NCBI GenBank assembly: GCA_016788115.1
Contig: JAEURR010000005.1
Coordinates: 310,001-374,000, forward strand
Direction: 5' to 3'
From: Chthonomonas sp.
Lineage (GTDB): Bacteria; Armatimonadota; Fimbriimonadia; Fimbriimonadales; Fimbriimonadaceae
Length of the DNA stretch: 64,000 nucleotides
In this document: positions 1-9,673 of the stretch, piece after piece
Numbering within the stretch: position 1 is the first letter of the stretch
How the letters are laid out: every line of letters begins with the position of its first letter
Translations under genes and position numbers: made by a program
Notes under the pieces: model-generated
Databases searched by the model: none
What the model was told of the DNA's origin: nothing
What the model saw: only the letters and a program-made list of their open reading frames with translations

Positions 1-2078
1 TTATCGATGAGGATCGTCGAGTGCAGCTCCATGTCCTCAAAGTCATCGAACGACGAGAACTTGCGCGCGTTCTCGTGGGCATTGTCCGATAGGAACTTGA
101 TCGCGGACTGATCCAGCGTCGTCGATTGCTTCAGCTGGGCCGGAGTCGCACTGCAAACCGCGAGCATCACCGTATTCAGGTTCTCAAATTCCGGCGCCCG
201 ATCGTTGATCGACTTCAGCTGACCCACGCAGTGGACGCACGCTTCGCCGAGGAAGAAGACCAAGAGAACGTTCTTGCCGCGGAAGTCGCTGAGGCGTACC
301 GGCTTGCCGTTTCGGTCCTTCACTAGCAGGTCGGGTGCAGCAAACGGTTCCCAGTTCATCGGTCCGATCCAGTCGAGCTGCTTGGGTTGGTACACGCGCT
401 CGGGTCGCAGCGTTTCCGCGATGGGCTTCGCATTCAGCCCGAGTTTGGTCACTTCGTCAATCCACTTCAGATTCGGGTCCGCTTGGGACCAGACGTAGGC
501 GAGTCGTCCAGCATAGTAGGTCGCCCTTTCCACCTCACCTAGAGCATGGTGGGCGAGCGCTAGCCCCGAGAGCGAAAACCCGTCGTTCTGTTCTGTCTGT
601 AGGGCCTCTTCATAGCACTGGATCGCGAGTCGATTTTCACCCTGCTTTCGGTAGTGGTCTCCCAGCACCCGCATCACCGGCCAGGGCAACGCAGGCGGAT
701 CGTTCGTGTACTCTCCTCGGCTACGCAACTGACGTTCCAGCTCCGCCGCATTCAGCATCTTGCGCTGGCCCTCGAGCGTCTTGCCCTCGCCCAAAGTGAC
801 GATCGCGTCGATCACGTCAAGCATCAGATCTTGCTCGCTTGCGGGCGCGTCCTTGGGTTTCATCTCCGCGACGATCGCTTTGATATTGTTCACGCGCACC
901 CGCGCCTCGAATGATTTGCCAGTTCCGTTATAGGCAAACGCCTCTGCGAGGTTGCGGAAGGCACCCACAATCGGCCCTTCCCCGCCCCAGTCCACACCAT
1001 TCGGGGCTAGAATCCGGTCCCACTGTTCGTACTTGACCAGCGCGCGAACGGTGGCCATGAGGCCCTCCATTCGGATCCCACCCGAATCGTCCGAGTTGTA
1101 TTCCGGATCGCGAGGGGCGGCCAGCATGTCCGCCGATCCCTGGAACGAGGCCTTGGCCATGCCGAGCTGCTCCTGGATGTAGCAAAGGTAGTTGCGGTTG
1201 TGCGGATAGTTCCAAGTCTCAAACGGCAACGCAAGCCGCTCGTTCATGTACCGCAATTCGGTTCGGGTCGCCGAATCCATGGCGATCGCCGCCTCGTGCC
1301 ACATGCCGATCTTGCTATAGATATGGCCGGGCATATGCATGGCGTGGCCGACCCCAGGGGCCGCCTTGCCGTACAGATTGCAGCTCAGCAGTGCCTGCTC
1401 GGGCGAGACGCCGTCCCAATTGTGAATGCTGGCGTGGTGCGCCCCGGGGTGCATCGGATTCTTATCGAGGACTTGCTGGATCAGCAGTTGATTGGCAAAT
1501 GCGCTCCCCTGACCGATGTTGTACAGGGCGAGCATACTCTTGGCTTCGATGTCTTCGGGGTACTTGACGACGATCTTCTGAAGCGCAGCGACCATCGTCT
1601 TAGCCCGCTCCTTGACGTCCGGCGCGTAAGTCTGCTCCCACGCCTCGATGTACATCCGCTCGCGCTCGGTGACCTGCGACTTGCGGCGCACCGCCTCGCT
1701 CAAGAAGGTTGTGTATCGGCCAAACGACTTCTCATCATAGGTCGGGACCCTTACCGAGAACCAATTGAACCCGCAGCGGGCCAGTCCCCAGTACGCCATC
1801 GCGTTCTCGGGCTCAAGTTTCAGGCACCAACGGAACGACCGCTCGGCCTCCTCGAACCAGAACGAATGGAGTAGAGCTGTCCCCTGGCTAAACCACTTTT
1901 GCACCTCCGGGCTCTTAGTGGTGATCGGGAATGGCGTATCGCCAATCCCCTGCATGACCCACGGCCGGGTCCGCATGCCGGAGTCAAACGCTGAACCGTG
2001 CTTCGAGTGGCCGGGTAGATCGTCCGCAAGGGCAAGAGATGAGACGAGGACAAGAAACGCTGCACATAGAAATTTCAT
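1..2078 (-). CDS. Exported TPR protein with C-terminal thioredoxin/AhpC-type domain (3' end outside window)
   Basis: The frame is open from an ATG at 2078 to the window edge (at least 692 residues) without a stop. I checked the phase at several points and it does not shift. The N-terminus is a signal peptide (MKFLCAAFLVLVSSLALA) followed by a long TPR-like helical region with the motif HMPGHIYSKIGMWHEA, typical of a family of secreted TPR proteins. From about residue 590 there is a redoxin-like domain: DFRGKNVLLVFF followed by GEACVHC, a CxxC pair near residues 614-617. The protein is probably exported and may act in thiol redox chemistry; the substrate is unknown. The gene continues left of position 1, so the C-terminus is missing. 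Confidence 0.85.
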   Translation of the reverse strand, partial: MKFLCAAFLVLVSSLALADDLPGHSKHGSAFDSGMRTRPWVMQGIGDTPFPITTKSPEVQKWFSQGTALLHSFWFEEAERSFRWCLKLEPENAMAYWGLARCGFNWFSVRVPTYDEKSFGRYTTFLSEAVRRKSQVTERERMYIEAWEQTYAPDVKERAKTMVAALQKIVVKYPEDIEAKSMLALYNIGQGSAFANQLLIQQVLDKNPMHPGAHHASIHNWDGVSPEQALLSCNLYGKAAPGVGHAMHMPGHIYSKIGMWHEAAIAMDSATRTELRYMNERLALPFETWNYPHNRNYLCYIQEQLGMAKASFQGSADMLAAPRDPEYNSDDSGGIRMEGLMATVRALVKYEQWDRILAPNGVDWGGEGPIVGAFRNLAEAFAYNGTGKSFEARVRVNNIKAIVAEMKPKDAPASEQDLMLDVIDAIVTLGEGKTLEGQRKMLNAAELERQLRSRGEYTNDPPALPWPVMRVLGDHYRKQGENRLAIQCYEEALQTEQNDGFSLSGLALAHHALGEVERATYYAGRLAYVWSQADPNLKWIDEVTKLGLNAKPIAETLRPERVYQPKQLDWIGPMNWEPFAAPDLLVKDRNGKPVRLSDFRGKNVLLVFFLGEACVHCVGQLKSINDRAPEFENLNTVMLAVCSATPAQLKQSTTLDQSAIKFLSDNAHENARKFSSFDDFEDMELHSTILID

Positions 2079-2252
2079 GGCACAAACACAACTGCATCCA
2101 CGTTACCTGGGACGCGGGACCCGCCCAGCAGTGGCTGTGCAGTATCGCACTCTATGGCTCTAGGCCACTCGATGAGCCAGCAAACTTGGCTCGGTGAGAA
2201 CTCATGTCCATTCCAGCGGGTCCGGAGCCGCAAGACTTTTTTTGTGACTTAT

Positions 2253-2281
2253 TTGACAAAATTGCAGACTTAATATATCCT
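2253..2281 (+). promoter_or_regulatory. Probable sigma-70-type promoter for the PEP-CTERM gene at 2345
   Basis: There is a perfect -35 hexamer TTGACA at 2253-2258. Seventeen bases later comes TATCCT (2276-2281), with TATGAT directly after it as an alternative -10. The region is AT-rich compared with the surrounding DNA and sits 64 bases upstream of the start codon. No experiment supports it; the assignment rests on hexamer match and position. Confidence 0.55.
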
Positions 2282-2344
2282 ATGATGTGAACCAGCAAGA
2301 TTGTGGTCCAGTTCGTGGCCGCGGGGGTTCAAGGAGAAGAGAGG

Positions 2345-3316
2345 ATGACACTAAGTAAATGGTGGTCCGTTCTGGGCCTGTTCGCGACTTCAGCGGTCGC
2401 CACCGCAACCGCCTTGCCTTTCGCCATTGCCGAAGCAAAGGCCGCCTATCAGGGGACGTCTTCTACCCCGTCCGCGGCAGGCCTGTTCTTTCCGCAAGCC
2501 GTCATTCCGGCCAGCGTGAGTAACCGAGCCTACGTGCCCAAGAGCGGCTCGACCGGGTTTGGGGACGGCACGCGGGTGGTCGCTTACGATGACGCCGACG
2601 CCATGGCGATGACGACGATCCCTGGGGTCGATGGCGCGTACGCCCGGGCGGGCGGATGGTCACCCGGCGGTGGACCACCGAACGGCGTTTTCGCAGAGGC
2701 CAGCATACGCATTCACTCCAACTGGGTCGCTACCGGACCGACGGCGACGACACTCATTGATCTCTTTAGCTTTTTCGACGGGTACTTGTACGCCTCGTCG
2801 AACTCCGCGACGTCCGACAAAGTCTGGGCGAGCGTCAAGGTGGAAATGACGCTGGAAAGCTCGATGGGCGTCACCAGCCTGTTCTTGGCCGATGGCAATT
2901 TGAACCTAAAGAACGGGCTCACCACGTCGCTCACTACAAACAACGGTTGGTCGGCAGCGGGATGGAACAGCTCTTGGACCAATTCGACTGGAACGATGAC
3001 GTCAACAAACGGGCACGACTTCCTTTGGGACCAGCACTACGTGGAGAACATACAGGACATCGTCGAAGTACCAACCGGAGAAGTGATCGGGCTGGACTAC
3101 AAGATGACGGTCACCGCTCAGAACGACCAAGGCCCGTTCGAGATCTTTTCCACATCGGATTACTCGCATACGGCCGATCTGGACCTGCGGACCCACCGCG
3201 CGGGGTACTCCATCCGTGAGGTGAACCTCGCGGTGCCGGAGCCAGACACGAACCTCACGCTCGGCCTGGGGTGCCTTGCGATTACGACCTATCGGAGACG
3301 CAGAGCCAGAAGGTAA
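2345..3316 (+). CDS. PEP-CTERM sorting domain protein
   Basis: This is a 323-residue exported protein. It has a hydrophobic N-terminal signal segment (SVLGLFATSAVATATALPFA) and a C-terminal PEP-CTERM signal: VPEP near residue 300, a short hydrophobic stretch and the basic tail YRRRRARR. Such tails are recognised by exosortase-type transpeptidases; no exosortase gene lies in this window. I chose the ATG at 2345 over an upstream GTG at 2303 because AGGAG sits 8 bases before it. The mature domain contains many Thr, Ser and Asn residues and resembles no enzyme I know. The gene ends one base from the convergent lipoprotein gene. Confidence 0.85.
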   Translation: MTLSKWWSVLGLFATSAVATATALPFAIAEAKAAYQGTSSTPSAAGLFFPQAVIPASVSNRAYVPKSGSTGFGDGTRVVAYDDADAMAMTTIPGVDGAYARAGGWSPGGGPPNGVFAEASIRIHSNWVATGPTATTLIDLFSFFDGYLYASSNSATSDKVWASVKVEMTLESSMGVTSLFLADGNLNLKNGLTTSLTTNNGWSAAGWNSSWTNSTGTMTSTNGHDFLWDQHYVENIQDIVEVPTGEVIGLDYKMTVTAQNDQGPFEIFSTSDYSHTADLDLRTHRAGYSIREVNLAVPEPDTNLTLGLGCLAITTYRRRRARR

Positions 3317-3317
3317 G

Positions 3318-3929
3318 TTACTCGGCGGGCTTGACCGGGCCTAGGCGCAGCAGCGACGGCGACATGGTGGGCAGCTTGAGTTCTTGCCCTGGCATGTCCG
3401 TGGACTTATCAGACGTAAAACGCAAGTCTCGAAAGTTGTCAGTCAACTCGATCGACGACATGCCAGGTAGCTCTTGCTCCGCCCAATCAATGAAGATGTC
3501 GTTCGCGATGTCACCTTGGCGGCCACTGGAGGCGCGGTGTCGGATCTCGCTGATCGCCGCGGCCAGCGGTTTGTTGTTCAGCATCTTGGAGTCCAGCGCG
3601 ACGGTCTTGTCTTGGTCAGTCCACACGCCTTGGAACGTGTAGGGACCATTCACGAACGTGAATGAGCCATCCGCATTGAAGTCGAACTTCTTGCCGCTGC
3701 CGACTTCCGAACCCGAGGCGACCTCGCGCCGATTCTTGCTGTCCCCCAGCCCCGAGGTGTCCTTTATCACCCATGGGCCGATAACGAATGCGCCCAGCGT
3801 CTTGCACCTATCCTGAGAGAAGGTGGGTGCCTGGTCGCCGAGAATGCCCATCACGGGCTCGGCTGCCTTCTGTTGACACCCAGCAACGACGAGAGCCACT
3901 ACAACGCAGAAGCCAATAGAATGTCTCAT
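3318..3929 (-). CDS. Hypothetical lipoprotein
   Basis: The product has 203 residues. The N-terminus is a lipoprotein signal peptide with lipobox VAGC (Cys at about residue 18), so it should be lipid-anchored in the envelope. The central part (FDFNADGSFTF, then FQGVWTDQDKTVAL) resembles small beta-barrel domains of the kind seen in lipocalin-like lipoproteins. A similar layout (lipobox, GEW/GPW segment, KKDG..Y or NADG..F strand) occurs in the lipoprotein at 15240-16022, so the two may be distant paralogues. Function is unknown. The stop codon is one base from the convergent PEP-CTERM gene, and there is no clear ribosome binding site before the ATG. Confidence 0.75.
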   Translation of the reverse strand: MRHSIGFCVVVALVVAGCQQKAAEPVMGILGDQAPTFSQDRCKTLGAFVIGPWVIKDTSGLGDSKNRREVASGSEVGSGKKFDFNADGSFTFVNGPYTFQGVWTDQDKTVALDSKMLNNKPLAAAISEIRHRASSGRQGDIANDIFIDWAEQELPGMSSIELTDNFRDLRFTSDKSTDMPGQELKLPTMSPSLLRLGPVKPAE

Positions 3930-4117
3930 TACTGATCAATTCTGCGATGAGACCCACGAATCCTTGTACGCTTGTTGGGATCGGAGCGCTTTATTACGTA
4001 CACGAGCCCATCGAAGTCAGTGAAATGATCGACAAACCGTTGGCATCGAATTTTGCGAATTGGATTTTGCTTGCGGAGGCCCCACGCGTCTAAGCACACC
4101 GTGTGAAATAGTAGCAC
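3929..4117 (-). CDS. Doubtful 62-residue frame, possible pseudopilin-like remnant
   Basis: This short frame has a GTG start and ends in TAATG, overlapping the start of the downstream lipoprotein gene. Its sequence (DAWGLRKQN near the start, then DFDGLVYVIKRSDPNK) faintly recalls the C-terminal part of GspG-like pseudopilins (DPWG.., DG..Y.L.S.GPDG). It starts inside the strong hairpin at 4111-4156 and has no convincing ribosome binding site, so it may be a remnant or chance. I report it only because the stretch 3930-4185 holds nothing else. Confidence 0.2.
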   Translation of the reverse strand: MLLFHTVCLDAWGLRKQNPIRKIRCQRFVDHFTDFDGLVYVIKRSDPNKRTRIRGSHRRIDQ

Positions 4118-4156
4118 GCTTCCCCCTGCTCAAAGAGCTACGGGGGAGCGTGTTAC
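4111..4156 (-). terminator. Hairpin terminator downstream of the small gene at 4186-4374
   Basis: The two arms around 4111-4125 (GTAGCACGCTTCCCC) and 4142-4156 (GGGGGAGCGTGTTAC) are almost perfectly complementary, with one wobble and one bulge. The interior can also pair CTC with GAG around an AAA loop. It lies 30 bases past the stop of the minus-strand gene, and the minus strand reads TATTT after the stem, a weak U-tract. Confidence 0.6.
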
Positions 4157-4185
4157 GCCCCTTGCAGAGCGCTAGTGAATAACAC

Positions 4186-4374
4186 TCACTTCTTGTCTTG
4201 CGTGAACTCGTTGTGAACGGTCTTGCCATCTTCGGTGATCACGACATGATGGTGTCCTCCGGCCTCCTTGTCCACTATAATGAAGTCAGTGGTTGTCTCC
4301 CCTGTATCCTTGTGAGTTCCAGAGGTGACCTTGACGGTAGCATATTCATTGTCTGACTGGATGTCTCTTGGCAT
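4186..4374 (-). CDS. Small hypothetical protein, 62 residues
   Basis: The 62-residue product is hydrophilic (acidic start, KVTSGTHKDTGETTTDF, a GGHHHVV segment, lysine-rich end) and has no signal peptide or membrane segment. The ribosome binding site is excellent: AGGAGG five bases before the ATG. A hairpin terminator follows, so it looks like a genuine monocistronic gene. The alternating polar/hydrophobic pattern suggests a small beta-sheet protein. I do not recognise the family and give no function. Confidence 0.7.
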   Translation of the reverse strand: MPRDIQSDNEYATVKVTSGTHKDTGETTTDFIIVDKEAGGHHHVVITEDGKTVHNEFTQDKK

Positions 4375-4497
4375 AGTTGCCTCCTGCAGATCCCATAGCT
4401 TCTGGATCTACATTTCTTATCACGTCAGTTGGTTGGTGGTTGTTTCGCTCTTGTCAACACTTCGCATGTCGCTCAGCGATTCGGATGAAACGCAGTA

Positions 4498-4854
4498 TCA
4501 GGCTTTGGGAGCTACGATTTCTCGAATCCACGAATCCGGCGCAGAAGTCGCAAGCTCGTTGTTGCAACTCCAGTACTGGAGCTCTGATCCATTGCCCTTT
4601 AGGTCGGACGGGACAAGCATCAAATCATGCCGCTCCAGTGGCACCGCCTCGACCGACCTAAAATGCGATAGCGAGTCGTCCGGCCAGTACAAGCTCAGCG
4701 TTGGAAATTTACATACGCCACACGATGTAGCGCAGCAAGCAATGAAAGCAATGTAACGTTGGTCGCCGCCGCCGCGGCAAGCCGTGCATGCACCACCGAT
4801 ACGCTGATCGATATCGCTACGAATGTGGTAGCCAACGACGTGAGGCAGAGCCAA
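4498..4854 (-). CDS. Uncertain hypothetical protein, 118 residues
   Basis: The frame has a TTG start with GGAGGAG about 7 bases before it, directly downstream of the anti-sigma gene. The product contains a short hydrophobic Cys-rich stretch (YIAFIACCATSCGVC) and a polar C-terminus. A second minus-strand frame over 4695-4930 encodes a better hydrophobic segment (SLATTFVAISISVSVV), and an open plus-strand frame covers 4325-4756, so the true coding frame is unclear. One reading is a decayed pilin-like gene with a frameshift. If it is not coding, 4375-4894 holds no gene I can support. Confidence 0.25.
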   Translation of the reverse strand: MALPHVVGYHIRSDIDQRIGGACTACRGGGDQRYIAFIACCATSCGVCKFPTLSLYWPDDSLSHFRSVEAVPLERHDLMLVPSDLKGNGSELQYWSCNNELATSAPDSWIREIVAPKA

Positions 4855-4894
4855 GAAACGCTCTCCTCCACCGCTCTGTACCCCTCCCTAACTA

Positions 4895-5164
4895 TCACCC
4901 CGCGTCCTCGTCCAACGCATCGCGCCACTTGCCTTCCTTCAGCCGGGCGCTGAGGTCCTCTGGCATGGGTCGGTTGCGGGTCGCCCGTAGCTGGGTCAGC
5001 GTCTCGCGTAGGCGGTCCAGGAACCGGCCGCAGCGCGGGCAGCGTGCGGCGTGCGCCAACGCGTACCACCGCTGCCAACCTCGGCCGGTGCCGTCGGCGG
5101 CCTGGTGGAGCATCTTCTCCATGTGTCGGCACGGGGGTCCTTCTTGATCGTGTGTTTGCTTCAT
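4895..5164 (-). CDS. Putative zinc-binding anti-sigma factor
   Basis: This is an 89-residue soluble protein that begins nine bases after the stop of the ECF sigma gene. It contains the HxxxCxxC signature of the ZAS/zf-HC2 anti-sigma family (HAARCPRCG, about residues 38-46), plus an N-terminal Cys/His cluster (CRHMEKMLH). There is no membrane segment, so it would act in the cytoplasm, probably holding the adjacent sigma factor inactive until a signal, possibly thiol oxidation or zinc loss, releases it. The assignment rests on the motif and gene order; the signal is inference. Confidence 0.75.
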   Translation of the reverse strand: MKQTHDQEGPPCRHMEKMLHQAADGTGRGWQRWYALAHAARCPRCGRFLDRLRETLTQLRATRNRPMPEDLSARLKEGKWRDALDEDAG

Positions 5165-5173
5165 CCAAGTTCC

Positions 5174-5710
5174 TCAGGCAAAGTCGGTGGTCTCACCCAA
5201 TCGGCGGACGAGTCGGGCGCGAAGCATGTTTCGCCCCCGGTACAGGCGCGAACGCACCGTTCCCGCCGGGCAGTTCATCGCCTCGGCAGCCTCTTCGTAG
5301 CTCATCTCCTCGATATCGCACAGGGCGACCGCAAATCCGTACTCTTCGGGAATCTGCGCGAGCTCAGCGATCACTGACTCGCCGATGGCGCGCCAGTCGA
5401 TGGCTTCCCAAAACCCCTCGGCGCTCGGCTCGGCCACGTCGTCCAGCGCTACCGTCGCGCTCGCAGATTTCTTGCGGACCGAGCTCAGGTGTTCGTTGCG
5501 CATGATCTTGATCATCCAGCTACGCGGGTGCCGACCATCAAAGGCGTGCCACGCCTTGGCGGAAAGGTAGAGCGTCTGCGCCACCAAGTCTTCGGCGTCG
5601 GTCTGATTGCCGGTGAGCGCCTGGGCGAGTCGGTAGAGCACGGGTAGATCCGATTCCACAACCGACTCGAATCGGGGTTTCGGGCTGGCCTTTTGTCGAA
5701 ACAGGGTCAT
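5174..5710 (-). CDS. ECF-family RNA polymerase sigma factor
   Basis: The 178-residue product has region 2 (YRLAQALTGNQTDAEDLVAQT, then the HPRSWMIKIMRNEHLS segment) and region 4 with the helix-turn-helix MSYEEAAEAMNCPAGTVRSR, the standard sigma-70 ECF layout. I chose the ATG at 5710. The open frame extends to 5815, but that would overlap the upstream gene and add a non-conserved leader. It is followed directly by a zinc-type anti-sigma gene and preceded by two DM13-domain redox protein genes on the same strand. The four probably form one transcription unit in which the sigma factor regulates the exported redox proteins; this link is inference. Confidence 0.88.
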   Translation of the reverse strand: MTLFRQKASPKPRFESVVESDLPVLYRLAQALTGNQTDAEDLVAQTLYLSAKAWHAFDGRHPRSWMIKIMRNEHLSSVRKKSASATVALDDVAEPSAEGFWEAIDWRAIGESVIAELAQIPEEYGFAVALCDIEEMSYEEAAEAMNCPAGTVRSRLYRGRNMLRARLVRRLGETTDFA

Positions 5711-5774
5711 GAGATTTGAAAGGTCTGTGGCTCGCCCCTCGCTAGGAAGGACGAGCCAAGCGGCGCGCGCGGAC

Positions 5775-6215
5775 TTAGTGAACCATGACCACTTTGTCGA
5801 ACTTCGCTTCGCCAAGCACGACCTCGGCGTAAGAGCACCAGACCTGGACCTTTGCGACGCTCGTGATGTACTTGGGTAACCGGATCGTCAGGTTTGTCTT
5901 GTCGCCCGCGATGCGGAACTGATTGAGCAAGTACACGTTGCCCTTGGCGTCCACGATCTGCCAGTGCGGGGCGGGGCTCTTGGGGAGCGCGAAGTCCTTG
6001 CTGACCGAGAGCATCCCAACGCCCTTGTCCATGCTGAACGAGACGGTCCCTCCGTTCACTTCCACGCCGTGGAACGCGCCGGAAGTCACCGGCTTGGCCA
6101 TGGTCATGCCGTGCTGATCCATTCTTTGACCGGTCTTCATGTCTTGGGCCATGGCGGCCGGGGTGGCGAATGTGGCAAAGGCCAGAGCGACGATGAGTGT
6201 GTTGAGGGTTTTCAT
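5775..6215 (-). CDS. Exported DM13-like electron-transfer domain protein
   Basis: The product has 146 residues with a clear signal peptide (MKTLNTLIVALAFATFATPA, AMA cleavage). The mature part ends with VQVWCSYAEVVLGEAKF (Cys about 127), which matches the WCxxFxVxFGxAxL ending of DM13 domains and the WCKRFNVSFGGAK of the upstream neighbour. DM13 is a predicted redox domain with one conserved cysteine. A short Met/His-rich stretch after the signal peptide (MKTGQRMDQHGMTM) could bind copper. The open frame runs further upstream, but only this ATG gives a signal peptide. It sits between the two-domain DM13 gene and the ECF sigma gene. Confidence 0.7.
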   Translation of the reverse strand: MKTLNTLIVALAFATFATPAAMAQDMKTGQRMDQHGMTMAKPVTSGAFHGVEVNGGTVSFSMDKGVGMLSVSKDFALPKSPAPHWQIVDAKGNVYLLNQFRIAGDKTNLTIRLPKYITSVAKVQVWCSYAEVVLGEAKFDKVVMVH

Positions 6216-6244
6216 GGTTGTTTCCTTGATTTGAGCGAATGCGG

Positions 6245-7123
6245 TTAGAGAAGAGAAGCCTTCTTGGTGCGTTCTTGGTCCGAGCGAAGCGACGCGGTTG
6301 CGATCGGCTTGCGGGTCTCCGGGTTGAAGAGGATCACGCTGCGGTAGAGCCACGCATCGATCTCCTTTGAGACGGCGAACTGCTGGGTGCGCTTGCCTGC
6401 CTTCCAGGTACCGAGCTTGACCTTCGTGAGCGAGTTGAAATCGTACGACTTGCCCAGGCGTTCGGCCTTGACCAGGTACACGTCCGCCGCCTTGAGCCCT
6501 TTGGGTCTGAACTCGCTGATGCTCAGCACTCGACCGTTGTTGGCCTCGAAGAGGCCTGCAAATCCGCCCCCGCGGAGGGAGCCGGAGGTGACCCGGATCT
6601 CGGCGCTGATGGTCTGGAAGGACGTCTGACTTGAGTTGAAGGAGATGGGCTTCGCGGTCGGCTCGATCTTCGCCCCACCGAAGCTGACGTTGAACCGCTT
6701 GCACCAGATCGTGACAGACTCGTATTGGTCGGTCATGGTGCCGTTGGGCAGTGTGTAGTTCTGGTCGCCTTCATTACCCTTGATCACACCGAGGTCGAGG
6801 GCTGACCCATTGTCGAATATCTTCGGGTCGTCGCTGCGGGTGAGCAAGACGTGAACGTCGGGCCCGTTCGAAGTCTTGAAGTTGGAAAGACGCAGTATGG
6901 GCTTGCCGTCCACCCGGAGGATCTCGGCCATGCCAGTCGTCTCGTGAGCATACGAAGCGAACATGCCCTTACCGAGCTGCTGGATCGCTTGGCTGCTCGA
7001 GACCGGGAGCGACTCTTGGACGTGTTTGTTGACGAAGGCGAGCTCGGGGCGGAATGCGTACCAGCCGAGGACGACTGCGGGTGCGCCCACCGCGAGGAGA
7101 ATATGCTTGGTTTTGGCTTGCAT
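6245..7123 (-). CDS. Membrane-anchored protein with two DM13-type domains
   Basis: The product has 292 residues and an N-terminal membrane anchor or uncleaved signal (HILLAVGAPAVVLGWYAF). The first DM13 domain, residues about 50-153, carries the full family signature: LRLSNFKTSNGPDVHVLL, LGVIKGNEGDQNY and WCKRFNVSFGGAK with Cys 141. The second, about 175-280, keeps the fold pattern (VLSISEFRPKG, DVYLVKA, LGTWKAGKRTQQF) but has YRSVILFNPE in place of the WC motif, so it lacks the cysteine. This suggests one redox-active and one structural or binding domain. The ATG at 7123 is the first that gives a sensible N-terminus. It lies 29 bases upstream of the single-domain relative. Confidence 0.8.
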   Translation of the reverse strand: MQAKTKHILLAVGAPAVVLGWYAFRPELAFVNKHVQESLPVSSSQAIQQLGKGMFASYAHETTGMAEILRVDGKPILRLSNFKTSNGPDVHVLLTRSDDPKIFDNGSALDLGVIKGNEGDQNYTLPNGTMTDQYESVTIWCKRFNVSFGGAKIEPTAKPISFNSSQTSFQTISAEIRVTSGSLRGGGFAGLFEANNGRVLSISEFRPKGLKAADVYLVKAERLGKSYDFNSLTKVKLGTWKAGKRTQQFAVSKEIDAWLYRSVILFNPETRKPIATASLRSDQERTKKASLL

Positions 7124-7277
7124 GTCATCGGAAGGTTCGATGGGTGCAAAACGACTCCAAGAATATTGAGAGATTGTTTGGCTAGGTTCAAAAATGGCTC
7201 GCTGGTTCGGGAACGACCAAGAACATGCAATCTCGCTGACCAACCCGTGAAGTGCCCTGCACACTATTCAACTGCGG

Positions 7278-7433
7278 TTGTGTGCTGTGTGTTCTTTGGT
7301 TGCGATGTCCGGGTTAGGCTCGGCAACGATCGTTGCCATTGGCACCGTCATTGCGCCGGAACCTCGGTTCACCACCGGGCTTCTGCTTCTAGCGTCGATC
7401 GGGATGCTCGTGCGCCGCAAGAAACGCGGCTAA
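7278..7433 (+). pseudogene. PEP-CTERM micro-frame: signal-like segment fused to sorting tail
   Basis: The frame closed by TAA at 7431 encodes a hydrophobic, signal-peptide-like start (LCAVCSLVAMSGLGSA). It runs within about a dozen residues into a complete PEP-CTERM tail: APEP, GLLLLASIGMLV, then RRKKRG. In the longest likely form (TTG 7278) it is only 51 residues, with almost no mature domain. Other starts are GTG 7287 and ATG 7305; the frame is closed upstream by TGA at 7248. An intact intrinsic terminator follows. It may be the scar of a deletion in a larger PEP-CTERM gene, or a real tiny exosortase substrate. No ribosome binding site is obvious. Confidence 0.5.
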
Positions 7434-7446
7434 GCGCAGTTCTTAG

Positions 7447-8964
<1,518 letters not shown>

Positions 8965-9059
8965 CGGCATTTCATGACCGGTTCAGGGCAACATTCCGCC
9001 GGAACGGGGAATCTAATTGCTACGTCAAGCATTCGTAGAGGATAATGCCTCTATCTCCT

Positions 9060-9671
9060 ATGAAAACACTCACGCTTCTCCTCGTCGCGGGAACCCTCCT
9101 GGCTCAACCCGCACCCCCGTTGACCTTCGATATGAAGGACCCGAAGGGTGTCAGTGGCCTTAGCCTGAAAATCGATTCGTTGCTGGAGCCCGTGCGTGGT
9201 CATGCGAATGGCGTGTCCGGTTCAATCGTCTTCGACCCTGCCAAGCCCGAGAAATCCACGGGCAAGATCGTAATTGACGCAAGTTCTGTGACCCTCGGCA
9301 GCGCCGATATGACCGGAGCCATGCATGGCGATTGGTGCCTGGAAGTAGCGAAATACCCGACCATGACTTTCGTTGTGACCAAAATCGACCGGGTGAAGAA
9401 GACTGGCGAGGGTCAGTGGAACGCGCGGGTTAGCGGCGATTTCACGATCAAGGACGTCACGCGCTCGCTCACTGCAAACGCATCGGTGAGCTATCTGCCG
9501 AACATGATCAAGAAGCGCGGCGGCTTGCGCAGAGATGGAGACCTGCTGAAGATCGTCAGCAAGTTCTCGATCAAGCGATCGGACTACAAGGTTAGCCCCG
9601 ATCTGAGCACGGACCTCATCGGCGATACGATCGAGATCGACCTCGCGACCATCGGCGTCGCCCCCAAGTAA
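9060..9671 (+). CDS. YceI-family exported protein
   Basis: The product has 203 residues with a signal peptide (MKTLTLLLVAGTLLA). The YceI signature follows: LTFDMKD at the start of the mature part, VSGSIVFDP, the strand IVIDASSVTLGS, DWCLEVAKYPTMTF, and VSGDFTIKDVTRSL. YceI proteins are periplasmic lipocalin-like barrels that bind isoprenoid-type lipids; the ligand here is not known. I chose the ATG at 9060 because it puts Met next to the signal peptide; ATG 9045 is five codons upstream and in frame. The next gene, a thioredoxin-like exported protein, starts two bases after the stop, so the two are probably co-transcribed. Confidence 0.88.
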   Translation: MKTLTLLLVAGTLLAQPAPPLTFDMKDPKGVSGLSLKIDSLLEPVRGHANGVSGSIVFDPAKPEKSTGKIVIDASSVTLGSADMTGAMHGDWCLEVAKYPTMTFVVTKIDRVKKTGEGQWNARVSGDFTIKDVTRSLTANASVSYLPNMIKKRGGLRRDGDLLKIVSKFSIKRSDYKVSPDLSTDLIGDTIEIDLATIGVAPK

Positions 9672-9673
9672 CC

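Noticed and set aside
1200-1874. Plus-strand open frame of 224 codons
   Set aside because: It is antisense to the TPR-thioredoxin gene, whose minus-strand frame is continuous to the edge and has a signal peptide and domain motifs.
4325-4756. Plus-strand open frame of 143 codons
   Set aside because: It has no ribosome binding site or recognisable domain, begins inside the minus-strand gene at 4186-4374, and is no more convincing than the minus-strand frame.
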